15,166 bases of DNA from Planctomycetaceae bacterium. GTDB lineage: Bacteria; Planctomycetota; Planctomycetia; Pirellulales; Thermoguttaceae. The translations under genes and the position numbers were made by a program. Of the stretch, positions 1 through 7,451 are shown piece by piece. The notes beneath the pieces are model-generated. The model saw only the letters and a list, made by a program, of their open reading frames with translations, was not told the DNA's origin and ran no database searches. The stretch spans positions 1 through 15,166 of the forward strand of contig JAITBS010000250.1 of assembly GCA_031283515.1 (NCBI GenBank), in the 5' to 3' direction. The stretch's first letter is position 1. Each line of letters starts with the position of its first letter.

Positions 1-1019
1 TTGACCGGATTTTGTGGAGCAGCGGCGGCAAAGCCGAAGAACTCATCGAATTAAATAAAATCGAACACGTTCTGACAAGTCGTTACGATATTTATCAGGA
101 TGTTATGGATCCGGCGCAATTTGATAAAGTTTGGGTTCATGGTGATTGGACAACCGACGCTTGGGATCACGATCTTAATTGGGCGGCACCGAATGGAATT
201 TGGCGTAAAGGTTGGGAGGTGGAGCAAAAGGACAAGACACAACCGCGTATTCCGTGTGCGGTGATTTGCGATGCCAAAGCGGTTCCTTATGCACGAAAAC
301 GGATTTCGGAGGAATTGAAAACGAAACCCTACAAAGCCCGATTTATTGATACAACAGTTGCGGCTCCGTGGTTTGAATGTTATCATCCCGATCACCCGAT
401 GACACGCAGTGATTCACGGCGTCATAAAATGGAGTTACTCAAACTTATTGGTGATTTAGGTTTGGTTTGCGGGAGTGAAACGGGTCATGATGCTTCAGTT
501 CCGTTTTGTGATTTCTACGAAGGCATGTTAAGTCTTGGACCATATCGTGTTCACGAATCGGGACGAAACATGCTTCAACTTGTCGAAGAGGTTCCGGCGC
601 AGATTGAACATTTTCAGGTTAATCCGGCGTTACGATTACCGCTTTGGGAACTTGTTTACCATGATTGTGTTGTTGCTCAATGGTATTGGGGCGATTACAA
701 CAACAAGTTACCGAAAGTCTGGCGGAAACGGGATTTGTTAAACGCTTTATATGGAACACCGCCGATGTACATGTTTACGCAAAGTAATTGGAACGATAAC
801 AAATTACGATTTGCCGAGAGTTACAAAACCGCTGCCGGAACTGCCCGTGAAACGGCTTACGCCGAAATGACCGATCACCGGATTTTATCGCCGGACCGTT
901 TGGTTCAGCAAACGGTTTTTTCCAACGGCATTACGGTAACTGTTAATTTCAGTGAACAGCCGTTTCAACTGCCTGACGGTTCAATGTTAAACGGTAACGA
1001 TTGGAAGTTACAAAAGTAA
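1..1019 (+). CDS. Glycoside-hydrolase-like protein, C-terminal part (5' truncated by window edge)
   Basis: The reading frame is open to the left edge (codons from base 3: D-R-I-L-W-S-S-G-G-K), so the TTG at base 12 is not a real start and the N-terminus lies outside the window. About 339 residues remain, ending at TAA 1017-1019. The segment is rich in Trp, Tyr, His and Asp. It contains VHGDW, a stretch CGSETGHDASVPFCDFYEG, and near the C-terminus LPLWELVYHDCVVAQWYWGD, then KRDLLNALYGTPPMYMF and a beta-rich tail (VFSNGITVTVNF). From memory this resembles the C-terminal half of bacterial proteins annotated as glycoside hydrolases of the GH101/GH129/DUF5696 kind, with catalytic (beta/alpha)8 barrel strands followed by a beta-sandwich. 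That family link is recall, not a search result. The job would be exo- or endo-glycosidic cleavage of host or plant glycans. A signal peptide cannot be judged because the start is missing. No gene overlaps it, and the DUF1559 gene starts 331 bp downstream. Confidence 0.55.
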   Translation, partial: DRILWSSGGKAEELIELNKIEHVLTSRYDIYQDVMDPAQFDKVWVHGDWTTDAWDHDLNWAAPNGIWRKGWEVEQKDKTQPRIPCAVICDAKAVPYARKRISEELKTKPYKARFIDTTVAAPWFECYHPDHPMTRSDSRRHKMELLKLIGDLGLVCGSETGHDASVPFCDFYEGMLSLGPYRVHESGRNMLQLVEEVPAQIEHFQVNPALRLPLWELVYHDCVVAQWYWGDYNNKLPKVWRKRDLLNALYGTPPMYMFTQSNWNDNKLRFAESYKTAAGTARETAYAEMTDHRILSPDRLVQQTVFSNGITVTVNFSEQPFQLPDGSMLNGNDWKLQK

Positions 1020-1350
1020 ATGTGTTACCGCTCGAATCGTCCGCAGATTACGCAAGTTTTTAGTCCGCAGATTACGCAGATGTTCGCAGATTTTTTTTAA
1101 TAATTTATTGAAACTGAATAAAATTCCCGAACATTTAGTCTATTTTCTTTTTCGTATGTTTTGTTATTTCGTCTGTTTCGTAATTCTCAAAAAAACAATT
1201 CGTGACTATCTGCGTAATCTGCGGACAAAAAAATTTACGTAATCTATTGATTTTTTTGTTAATAGGGGATACGATGGAAACCGGTTAAGTTTTCCGGTTT
1301 TATTTTCCGGTACTGTTTTTTACTGACAATTTATTTTTAGGAGAGATTTC
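1020..1350. other. AT-rich intergenic region with inverted and direct repeats
   Basis: This 331-bp gap has no plausible gene. It holds the CCGCAGATTACGCA repeat (two direct copies and one inverted copy, listed separately) and a hairpin AAACCGG (1278-1284) / CCGGTTT (1294-1300) followed by TATTTT. That hairpin lies about 50 nt upstream of the DUF1559 start. It may end leftward-originating transcription or form part of that gene's leader; the sequence does not decide between them. Confidence 0.6.
1039..1226. repeat. Inverted-repeat element with 19-bp perfect arms
   Basis: GTCCGCAGATTACGCAGAT at 1063-1081 is matched by its exact reverse complement at 1208-1226. A partial direct copy of the same unit (GTCCGCAGATTACGCA) sits at 1039-1054. 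The 126-bp centre is strongly AT-rich and has no ORF. It could fold as a long-range stem downstream of the glycosidase-like gene or be the relic of a small non-autonomous element. No target-site duplication was recognised. Confidence 0.7.
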
Positions 1351-3147
1351 ATGAGAAATTTACTGAATGTTTTAGTGTTGTTGGTTGTGCTGACAACGGT
1401 TCGTGTTTTCGGTCAGGAAACATTTACTCCGTTGATTGGCGAGAATACCATCGTTTTTGCCCACATTGATTTGCGAAAAATCGAAATCGATACGATAAAA
1501 TCGCAATCTGAAAAACTTGGCGTTGAGTTTTTGAAACAACTCAACTTTGACGAAAAATCCCTCAAAGCAACCAGACGTGAATTAGAAAACGAACTCGAAA
1601 AACTCGATGCTCTTGTACGCCCGCCGTATGAAACAATTACAAAAATTTTCGGTATTCAGGAACTGGCAATCATCGCCGATCTCGATTTACTGGAGAACAA
1701 TATTGTCGGCGTTTTGGCAGTTCCCTGGAAAGGTAAAACGAAAAACGATACGGAAACATTACAATCATTTTTAACAACATTTCTAAATACGTCGTCTAGG
1801 GAAATACCGGAAAATGTTGTAATCAGTGATTTTCTGTTTTTCATTTTTCCCGCAGTTCCCTACTCCAATCAACAACAACGACAACAATTGGATGAAGTTA
1901 CAAAACTTGCATTGATTGCGTGGTTACAAAATATCACTCCGTCCAAAGATTCGCCGATTCAACAAGGATTACAAATTTTAGAGCAGGACGAAATTAAAAT
2001 TGTTGCGGCTTTGCCTGAAAAAATCAAGACGAGACTTGTTGCTGCTGCGAACATACTTCCGGACGATATTCCAAAAGAGATTAAGGGATTGCTCCTGTTT
2101 GCTGCACAAAAAATCGAATGGGCAGCCGCCTCGTTCTCCATCAATGCTTTGTTCTCGGACGAAACAATAAATAACAACGTTCTTCTGACACTTAAAACAC
2201 CCAAACGAACCGACGCTCTTCAACTTCGTAGTTTGATGGAAAATGCGATTGAGTTTGGAATGAACATTGCTCGGTTCGGTATGGAACAAGAATTCAAACA
2301 AGAAAAAAATGGTATTAACATTCCTCCACTTTTTTTCGAGTTTGTGAAAGGGTTGTTGCGAACACTGCTTCCCGATGTCGAAAACGATAAACTCGTTTTT
2401 CGGTTAAAGAGCGGCGGTATGTTTTCGAAACACGCAGCACTTGCGAATGTCAGTACTGCTGTTTCGTTGACACTTCCGGCGATTCAGGCAGCACGCGAAA
2501 CCGCAATGCGTATGCAATGTAAAAACAATATCAAACAAATTATTCTTGCGTTTCATAATTATTACGATACATATTCTGGGTTACCGCCGCTTTATACGGT
2601 GGATAAGGATGGTAAACCGTTACACAGTTGGCGGGTACTGATTTTGCCGTTTATGGAACAAACAGCCTTATACCAAAAAATCCGGCACAATGAACCTTGG
2701 GACAGCGAATATAACAAACAATTCCATAACATAAACATTGATGTTTATCGTTGTCCGACCAATCCGTTGGCGGCGCAACAAAATGGTTCGTGTTGTTATT
2801 CGGTGATTGCCGGTGAGGGAATTATTCCGGCGGCGAAAGCAGGCGAACAAACTTGTGGAACATTAGCACGAATTATCGACGGAACAAGTAATGTATTTGC
2901 TGTTGTGGAAGTGAAGGAGCCGTTTTGCTGGATGGATCCGACAGCGGACATCAACTTGGAAGAACTACTTAAAGGAATCAACAACAAAGAAGGACGTGTC
3001 GGCGGTTTTCACCCCGAAGGTATCAATGTCGGACTTTTTGATGGTAGTGTATGGTTATTGCAAAACAGCACTCCTAAAGACATTCTAAAGGCATTCGGAA
3101 CCCGTGACGGAGGTGAGGCGATTAACAACTCTGAATTTTTACGTTAA
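1351..3147 (+). CDS. Secreted DUF1559-domain protein
   Basis: This 598-residue protein starts at ATG 1351, with a good Shine-Dalgarno AGGAGAG at 1339-1345. Residues 1-21 form a Sec-type signal peptide (hydrophobic LLNVLVLLVVL, then VFG before QE). Residues about 22-365 are charged, mixed alpha/beta and not recognised. From about residue 370 to the end it carries the hallmarks of DUF1559 (SBP_bac_10, PF07596): LPAIQAARETAMRMQCKNN followed by IKQIILAFHNY, then GLPP, HSWRVLILPFMEQTALY, YRCPTNP (about 465), DGTSN (about 510) and the C-terminal FHPEGINVGLFDGSV (about 552-566). In Planctomycetota these domains usually follow a prepilin N-terminus. Here the helix is buried mid-protein, and export would be by the Sec signal. 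Function is unknown; the family is often called pseudopilin-like. An 8-bp inverted repeat spans the stop codon. The gene converges with the polyferredoxin gene. Confidence 0.85.
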   Translation: MRNLLNVLVLLVVLTTVRVFGQETFTPLIGENTIVFAHIDLRKIEIDTIKSQSEKLGVEFLKQLNFDEKSLKATRRELENELEKLDALVRPPYETITKIFGIQELAIIADLDLLENNIVGVLAVPWKGKTKNDTETLQSFLTTFLNTSSREIPENVVISDFLFFIFPAVPYSNQQQRQQLDEVTKLALIAWLQNITPSKDSPIQQGLQILEQDEIKIVAALPEKIKTRLVAAANILPDDIPKEIKGLLLFAAQKIEWAAASFSINALFSDETINNNVLLTLKTPKRTDALQLRSLMENAIEFGMNIARFGMEQEFKQEKNGINIPPLFFEFVKGLLRTLLPDVENDKLVFRLKSGGMFSKHAALANVSTAVSLTLPAIQAARETAMRMQCKNNIKQIILAFHNYYDTYSGLPPLYTVDKDGKPLHSWRVLILPFMEQTALYQKIRHNEPWDSEYNKQFHNINIDVYRCPTNPLAAQQNGSCCYSVIAGEGIIPAAKAGEQTCGTLARIIDGTSNVFAVVEVKEPFCWMDPTADINLEELLKGINNKEGRVGGFHPEGINVGLFDGSVWLLQNSTPKDILKAFGTRDGGEAINNSEFLR

Positions 3148-3180
3148 TTAATATTAATAGGATAACGTAACTCTCTGTTT
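3139..3180 (+). terminator. Possible weak terminator overlapping the DUF1559 stop codon
   Basis: TTACGTTA (3139-3146) and TAACGTAA (3163-3170) are a perfect 8-bp inverted repeat. The left arm includes the first two bases of the TAA stop. It is followed by CTCTCTGTTTTT. The stem is AT-rich and the U tract begins late, so it would be a weak terminator at best. Confidence 0.3.
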
Positions 3181-3186
3181 TTATTA

Positions 3187-3225
3187 ACCACAGAGAACAC
3201 AAAGTTCACGGAGAGATCACAGAAG
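3187..3225. repeat. Degenerate 9-bp microrepeat (CACAGAGAA type)
   Basis: Reading in nines from 3188 gives CACAGAGAA, CACAAAGTT, CACGGAGAG and ATCACAGAA, a degenerate tandem unit. It lies between the DUF1559 stop and the first terminal-inverted-repeat element. No function is evident. Confidence 0.45.
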
Positions 3226-3291
3226 TTCTTCATGTTTTTGTAATATATCAGTGGAATTTTTGTTTCTCCTACGTCCTGAAAGGACAGTGGT

Positions 3292-3414
3292 TAGTTGATA
3301 GTTGATAGTTGATAGTTGATAGTTGATAGTTGATAGTTGATAGTTGATAGTTGATAGTTGATAGTTGATAGTTGATAGTTGATAGTTGATAGTTGATAGT
3401 TGATAGTTGATAGT
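3292..3414. repeat. Heptanucleotide tandem array (TAGTTGA), about 17.5 copies
   Basis: The unit TAGTTGA repeats without error over 123 bp, from 3292 until the sequence turns into GTGCCGCACG. There are no spacers, so it is not a CRISPR array. Perfect identity of all units implies recent expansion, most likely by replication slippage, so copy number may differ between strains. It forms the left arm of the palindromic element at 3292-3488. Confidence 0.97.
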
Positions 3415-3488
3415 GCCGCACGCGGAAGTATTACCGTTTTGGTATTACTCCGCTTGCGACACTCTCCACTCTCAACTATCCACTCTAT
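3292..3488. repeat. Heptamer-armed palindromic element, copy A (nested)
   Basis: The left arm is the TAGTTGA array. The core stem is GTGCCGCACGCGGA (3413-3426) against TCCGCTTGCGACAC (3449-3462), 12 of 14 pairs. Inside it TATTACC and GGTATTA (3429-3435, 3441-3447) pair again. The right arm has inverted units (CTCAACTATCCACTCT). Copies B (10027-10153) and C (14450-14564) share core and arm type. Copy A lies inside element 1, between its inner inverted repeats, so it probably inserted later. Confidence 0.75.
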
Positions 3489-3639
3489 CCTGCCCTTTCT
3501 GGGCGAAATTGTTGGTGATGATTGTGTACCCTACCCGTTGGATAGGGCTGGTTTATATTGTCCTTTCAGGACGAGGAGGAAAAGAACAATGCGTAAAAAA
3601 CAAAAATTCCGCTGATATATTACAAAATAAAATAGGCGG

Positions 3640-4776
3640 TTACACAATACGGAGCGGTTTTGTCCGGTTGCGCTCAACTGGACAAGACACAACACAATAT
3701 CCGCAACCAGTACATTTTTCAGTATCAATAATTGGTATTTTGCGGTATTCCGATTCCGACCATGCGAAAGTTATGGCTTCAAACGGACATTCCCGACCGC
3801 AAATACTGCATTCCCGATCATCGTAAAGACGGCAATTTTCAAAAGTGAGAACGGCACGTCCGAGTTTGACCTTCTTTTTTTCGGCGGGCAAAATTTGTTG
3901 GAGAGCACCGCTCGGACAAACCTGACCGCATTGTGTACATTGTGCATCACACCACGCCGGATCAAAAACAGCATAAGGTGTTCCGTAATCCAGAATTGAC
4001 GTTTCAAAATAGTGCAATTGCAATAATGAAGTCGGACAGGTTTGTACACAGGCTCCGCAACGCGTACAACGTGACAAAAATAATTCTTCGCGAATCGCAC
4101 CGGGAGGACGAATTAAGATGGAATCACTATTTTGTAACGTACAACGGCGGCTCAATTCAAATAAAATTCCAAAAAATAACAATTTCAAACCAAACCATAG
4201 AAAATAACGGCGTTTCAACGGACGAATTTTTGAACGGCGGCGCAACATCGTATTGGGAATGTACAAAAAATCTTGTGTTCCTCCAAGCGGACAACAATGT
4301 TGACACCAAAATGACGGCGCAAAACAAGAAGCAATCAATAACGCAACAAAAACAGGCAAAAGAGGAGACAAACCGCGAAACGGTGAACTGAATAGAACAA
4401 ACGGATCAAGCCAGAGAAATCCCGTAACTCCAACCAAAGAACCCAGCCACGTAAAAACCGCAAGAAAAATACCGATTTTCGGGAATGTTACGAAATGCGG
4501 CAAGAACCGTTTTGTACCGACGATTTTGTTTCGTATTTTACCGATTGTACGGAAACAGAATCCGAGCGGACAAACGGTTCGGCAAAGTAGTCGATGTTTT
4601 ACGAAACAGAAAAACACAAAAACCGATACAATAAACAACGCCAAACCGGACAAATGAATTGATACAAGTAACGGCGATATTGCCGTTGGATAAGCCGCCA
4701 ACTGCTGGTAATACCAACCAAGAATCAGTAAAATAATCATTCCTAAGAAGATTAGTGTTTTATAATTGTACCGCAT
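3640..4776 (-). CDS. Membrane polyferredoxin, NapH-like membrane part joined to four ferredoxin clusters
   Basis: The preferred start is ATG 4776-4774 (378 residues). A TTG nine bases upstream is also possible; neither has a clear Shine-Dalgarno. The N-terminal ~205 residues contain about five hydrophobic helices and the two NapH-type motifs C-x3-CP (Cys65, Cys69; LCRTVCPLG) and CQHCCPLGG (Cys158, 161, 162). The C-terminal part has four Cys sets: CTRCGACVQTCP (237-248), CDAQCTQCGQVCP (276-288), Cys315 with CSICGRECP (323-331), and CTGCGYCVVSCP (355-366). These match [4Fe-4S] cluster binding as in NapG/NapF-type ferredoxins. Known NapH passes quinol electrons to NapG, so this single chain could do both steps: quinol oxidation and electron transfer across or along the membrane. 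No nap, nos or other terminal reductase gene is in view, so its partner is unknown. It is the second gene on the minus strand after the beta-helix gene, with a 104-bp gap, and need not be functionally linked. Confidence 0.85.
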   Translation of the reverse strand: MRYNYKTLIFLGMIILLILGWYYQQLAAYPTAISPLLVSIHLSGLALFIVSVFVFFCFVKHRLLCRTVCPLGFCFRTIGKIRNKIVGTKRFLPHFVTFPKIGIFLAVFTWLGSLVGVTGFLWLDPFVLFSSPFRGLSPLLPVFVALLIASCFAPSFWCQHCCPLGGTQDFLYIPNTMLRRRSKIRPLKRRYFLWFGLKLLFFGILFELSRRCTLQNSDSILIRPPGAIREELFLSRCTRCGACVQTCPTSLLQLHYFETSILDYGTPYAVFDPAWCDAQCTQCGQVCPSGALQQILPAEKKKVKLGRAVLTFENCRLYDDRECSICGRECPFEAITFAWSESEYRKIPIIDTEKCTGCGYCVVSCPVERNRTKPLRIV

Positions 4777-4880
4777 AATCTTCAAGATGGTTTAATTTTC
4801 GGACATTTATTCACAAACATTAAAACAGGAAATCGTGAAATCCGTTGCAAAAAAATTAAAATTTCAGATACGGGAAAAAA

Positions 4881-6773
4881 TTATCGTGCGCCGACAGAAC
4901 CTCCGTCTGATGCGGCATGATGACCGGCACTTTCCGGTGCAAGTTGATAATTTCGAGTGACCGGATCAACAAATTTTGGTGAAGTCATTAGGCTATTCTT
5001 TTCGATACCAAATTCTTCCAGATATTTTTCAAACTCTTCCGCTTTGAATATTTTTTGACCGCAAAAACAAAGAAACCATTGATCCTTCGGCTGAAACCAA
5101 AGATTATTGTACAATTTCATGCCGTTTTTCCAATCGCTGTGCATAAAAATACTATCATCTTTGGCATTGCAGAAAATATTGTTTCGAAGAACAATATCGG
5201 TTTTTACTGTTACATTGTAAGAGAGGAAATGAGTTCCGCGTTTATCAGGACGTTGGCGATGTGACCAACCAAATCCGGCATCAACACAGGTATTATTTTC
5301 AAACACAACATTTTCAGTAACAGCATTGCCGCCAGTCCGCCAGTATTCAAATGATTGTTCGCAACACCAGATAATATTGTTGCGAATAATAATATTTTTG
5401 ATTATTTTATCCGGTGCATTACCTTGCGGCGAAATGGCAACATCATATATTTCCCAGAAACGACAAGATTGAACAATATAATCACTTGCTTCATTCCACC
5501 ATTCAATACCGTTACCGGATCGAACAGGATTGCCGTTTTTGTTAGTGTAAAGATGAGTCCCGCCGAGAAACGAAAAATCACAATTTTCAACCACAATTCG
5601 TTTGGCGCCTTCTCCGCTAATTCCGTACGAACCATAACGCAAAGACAAGTTACGAATAACAACATCATGAACATGACTGTGATTTATCACCGGTTTTTTG
5701 AGACAAAATTCAATTTCCTTAAAAAGTTCAGCCGGATTCTTTTCGGCAAACAGAACGACTCGTTTCTTTTCCGCATCATACCAAAAATCGCCTGTTTCTT
5801 TCAACTCGTCAATTTTCCAACGTTTGAAACCGACTGATTGACCGTGATTGAAAATGATATTACCGACATCCAGAACGATTGGTTCTAATTCTGCCGGAAA
5901 AGAGACTTCGCAGAGTGAAAGCGGTTCGAGTTCGAACACGGAATGATCCGGTACAGCACCTCCAAGATAAAAAACAAGTTGCCCGAACGAGTCCTTTTTT
6001 TGTAATCCCAATAGAATATCCGCTGTTTTCCAATCTTCCGTAACGTTAATTTTTTCAAGATTTTGCAGAAAATTAGTCCAGGGCGCACCTTGTTTTCGTA
6101 CAACAACAGAAGGAATGAGAAACGGTTTTGAACATCGAATCCGGCATTGAAACAACAACGGTTTGTTCAAACTATTTTCTGGAACGGAAAAACCGATAAG
6201 TTGAATTCGGCTTAGTGTTTCACCTTGCGCCGTAACAGTCAATCGAACAATAGTTTTTCCATCTTCTTTGATATTTTCCAAATGGACATCGGCAGGTTTT
6301 TCCTGATAAACACGCCATGAGGCGGTCAAGTCAACCGGAATTTTCTTCCCGATTATTGGAGTTACGGAAACAGTTTCCCAAAGATTTTCGGCACAAGATT
6401 TCCAATCTTCAATTTTGTTTCGGCAAGTTGATCCTTGTAAAACAGGTTTTTCACCTTCTCCGTAAGCACCGTAAACGATTGGTTTTTCGGGAGTTCCGTT
6501 TTGGGGCTGAAGTGATTCACGCCAGAGTCCGCCGCGTTGGAACAACACCGTATCACCGCCGATCAATGATTCACTGTTGAGGCGTTGTATTGTTTTCCAC
6601 GCCTGTTCCGGCGACTGACCGGTTGCGGTATCTTTTCCGTTCGCGGAATCAAGATAAAATCGTACCGATTGACGTGACGGCAATAATTCCTGTGCCAAAA
6701 GAAAATGACCGGACAATAATAACGTGACAATAAAAAACTGTTGATACATTTTGACGTAAAAATGCTTTTTCAT
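4881..6773 (-). CDS. Secreted right-handed beta-helix protein (polysaccharide lyase-like)
   Basis: This 630-residue protein begins with a Sec signal peptide (MKKHFYVKMYQQFFIVTLLL, cleavage near LLAQ-E, residue ~28). A second in-frame ATG at 6749 would shorten the N-region by eight residues; neither start has a Shine-Dalgarno. Right after the signal is FYLDSANGKDTATGQSPEQA followed by WKTIQRLN, the opening strand common to secreted beta-helix glycan-acting proteins. Then come GGDTVLFQRGGLWRESL and PIVYGAYG. A middle part (about 135-300) looks like an inserted beta-sandwich. From about residue 365 the typical helix rungs appear, with repeated V-x-V/I-x-N patterns (VVIRNLSLRYG, IVVENCDFSFLGG, IIIRNNIIW, VVFENNTCV, IVLRNNIFCNA). 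This fits PF13229-type right-handed parallel beta-helix folds, found in pectate, alginate and chondroitin lyases and in glycosidases. Substrate and catalytic residues cannot be assigned by eye. It diverges from the esterase gene across 678 bp. Confidence 0.8.
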   Translation of the reverse strand: MKKHFYVKMYQQFFIVTLLLSGHFLLAQELLPSRQSVRFYLDSANGKDTATGQSPEQAWKTIQRLNSESLIGGDTVLFQRGGLWRESLQPQNGTPEKPIVYGAYGEGEKPVLQGSTCRNKIEDWKSCAENLWETVSVTPIIGKKIPVDLTASWRVYQEKPADVHLENIKEDGKTIVRLTVTAQGETLSRIQLIGFSVPENSLNKPLLFQCRIRCSKPFLIPSVVVRKQGAPWTNFLQNLEKINVTEDWKTADILLGLQKKDSFGQLVFYLGGAVPDHSVFELEPLSLCEVSFPAELEPIVLDVGNIIFNHGQSVGFKRWKIDELKETGDFWYDAEKKRVVLFAEKNPAELFKEIEFCLKKPVINHSHVHDVVIRNLSLRYGSYGISGEGAKRIVVENCDFSFLGGTHLYTNKNGNPVRSGNGIEWWNEASDYIVQSCRFWEIYDVAISPQGNAPDKIIKNIIIRNNIIWCCEQSFEYWRTGGNAVTENVVFENNTCVDAGFGWSHRQRPDKRGTHFLSYNVTVKTDIVLRNNIFCNAKDDSIFMHSDWKNGMKLYNNLWFQPKDQWFLCFCGQKIFKAEEFEKYLEEFGIEKNSLMTSPKFVDPVTRNYQLAPESAGHHAASDGGSVGAR

Positions 6774-6887
6774 TTTAAGGGACTGTTATTGGTTACAAAG
6801 ATTTTTTATTCACAAACTTGACGGACAATAATTATACGTTAAAAAACACAGATCATACAAGATGACAACGTTTAGAAAAAATAAAAA

Positions 6888-6935
6888 ATTGTCAAAACTC
6901 AACAAATTGACAATCCATTGAGTTTTCATTATAAT
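6888..6935 (+). promoter_or_regulatory. Exact-consensus sigma70-type promoter with overlapping dyads
   Basis: TTGACA (6907-6912), a 17-bp spacer and TATAAT (6930-6935) match the sigma70 consensus in every position. ATTGTCAA (6888-6895) and TTGACAAT (6907-6914) are a perfect 8-bp inverted repeat whose right arm covers the -35 box. ACTCAA (6897-6902) and TTGAGT (6918-6923) form a second dyad around the -35. This arrangement suits an operator. The transcript would begin near 6942 and cross element 2 before the esterase gene, about 510 nt downstream. Confidence 0.5.
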
Positions 6936-7001
6936 TCTATATTGATATACGGTGTGTTTTTATAAAAATTAATTTCATCATCATTCCGTTGAATTTTTTA
7001 T

Positions 7002-7347
7002 AACACGAACCACACAAAAAAATAAAAAATAAGTAATATATCAGTGGAATATCCGTCAATTTGTTTACCAATGGACTCCAAAGGTAGCCAACGTTTCGCC
7101 GAAACGTTTTAAACAATACGGCGTACTCGCCGACTTGCCTCTATTGATGGACGGAAATGAAGGACTCACTGCGTACAACACAATACTAAGCTCAACCGTT
7201 GCGACCTTTCGGCGAAAGGTCGCCTACCTTGTAATTTCCAACTGTAAACACATTCAAAAAAAACTCCACTGATATGTTACAAAAATAACACGAAAAGAGT
7301 CAAAACAAAATTTCATATTTTTCGTGCTATTTTGTGTGTTTCGTGTT
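7002..7347. repeat. Outer inverted repeat enclosing element 2
   Basis: AACACGAACCACACAAAA (7002-7019) and the reverse complement of 7330-7347 agree at 17 of 18 positions. The pair encloses element 2, so the structure is nested: either element 2 inserted between these arms or the arms belong to a larger composite. A small extra hairpin (CACGAAAA...TTTTCGTG) lies between element 2 and the right arm. Confidence 0.6.
7033..7280. mobile_element. MITE-like element 2, same terminal repeats as element 1
   Basis: GTAATATATCAGTGGAAT (7033-7050) matches the reverse complement of 7263-7280 at 16 of 18 positions. The interior differs from element 1. It carries AACGTTTCGCCGAAACGTT (7091-7109) and GACCTTTCGGCGAAAGGTC (7202-7220), both self-complementary hairpins, which are also roughly inverted copies of each other (AAGGTAGCC... 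against ...GGCGACCTT). It is 248 bp with no ORF. It lies upstream of the esterase gene and is paralogous to 10267 onwards. Confidence 0.7.
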
Positions 7348-7451
7348 GTAAAATAGAAAACTTCATCAATATTACTACAAGAGGTATATCTTTGGCTGAT
7401 TTGTGTTATGTTTATTTACTGATTTCTTAACTTTAACGTATCAATAAAATT

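Larger units (their letters stand above)
3236..3627. mobile_element. MITE-like element 1, 30-bp terminal inverted repeats
   Basis: Bases 3236-3265 match the reverse complement of 3598-3627 at 29 of 30 positions; the difference is GTGG against GCGG. The core is GTAATATATCAGTGGAAT. Just inside, GTCCTGAAAGGACA (3273-3286) is a perfect inverted repeat of 3559-3572. The interior also has GGATAGGGC/GCCC-type palindromes (3489-3551). It encodes no convincing protein; the two overlapping short ORFs here run through the heptamer array and show no domain. It fills the gap between two convergent genes, its right end 12 bp from the polyferredoxin stop. It is split by a nested heptamer element. Confidence 0.75.
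6774..7451. other. Divergent intergenic region with promoter and nested repeats
   Basis: This 678-bp gap separates two divergently transcribed secreted-protein genes. It contains a consensus promoter pointing right (6907-6935) and a possible -10 TATAAT for the beta-helix gene on the minus strand (6836-6831, 57 nt from its start, with no good -35). It also holds MITE-like element 2 with an outer inverted repeat, and a tail (7331-7395) paralogous to 10382-10450. No ORF of interest was seen. Confidence 0.6.

Noticed and set aside
3292..3414. CRISPR array
   Set aside because: The units are 7 bp and directly adjacent with no spacers, and no cas gene is present. It is a simple tandem repeat.
3400..3826. 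Two overlapping plus-strand ORFs (71 and 139 residues) after the heptamer array
   Set aside because: They run through repeat elements and then antisense to the polyferredoxin gene, have no ribosome binding site or domain, and lie in two frames of the same palindromic DNA.
3933..4391. A 152-residue plus-strand ORF within the polyferredoxin locus
   Set aside because: It is antisense to the Cys-motif region, has a basic low-complexity composition and no ribosome binding site.
3640..4785. A nap nitrate-reductase operon
   Set aside because: Only the NapH/NapG-like protein is present. Its neighbours are a DUF1559 protein and a beta-helix protein, with no napA, napB, napC or napD.
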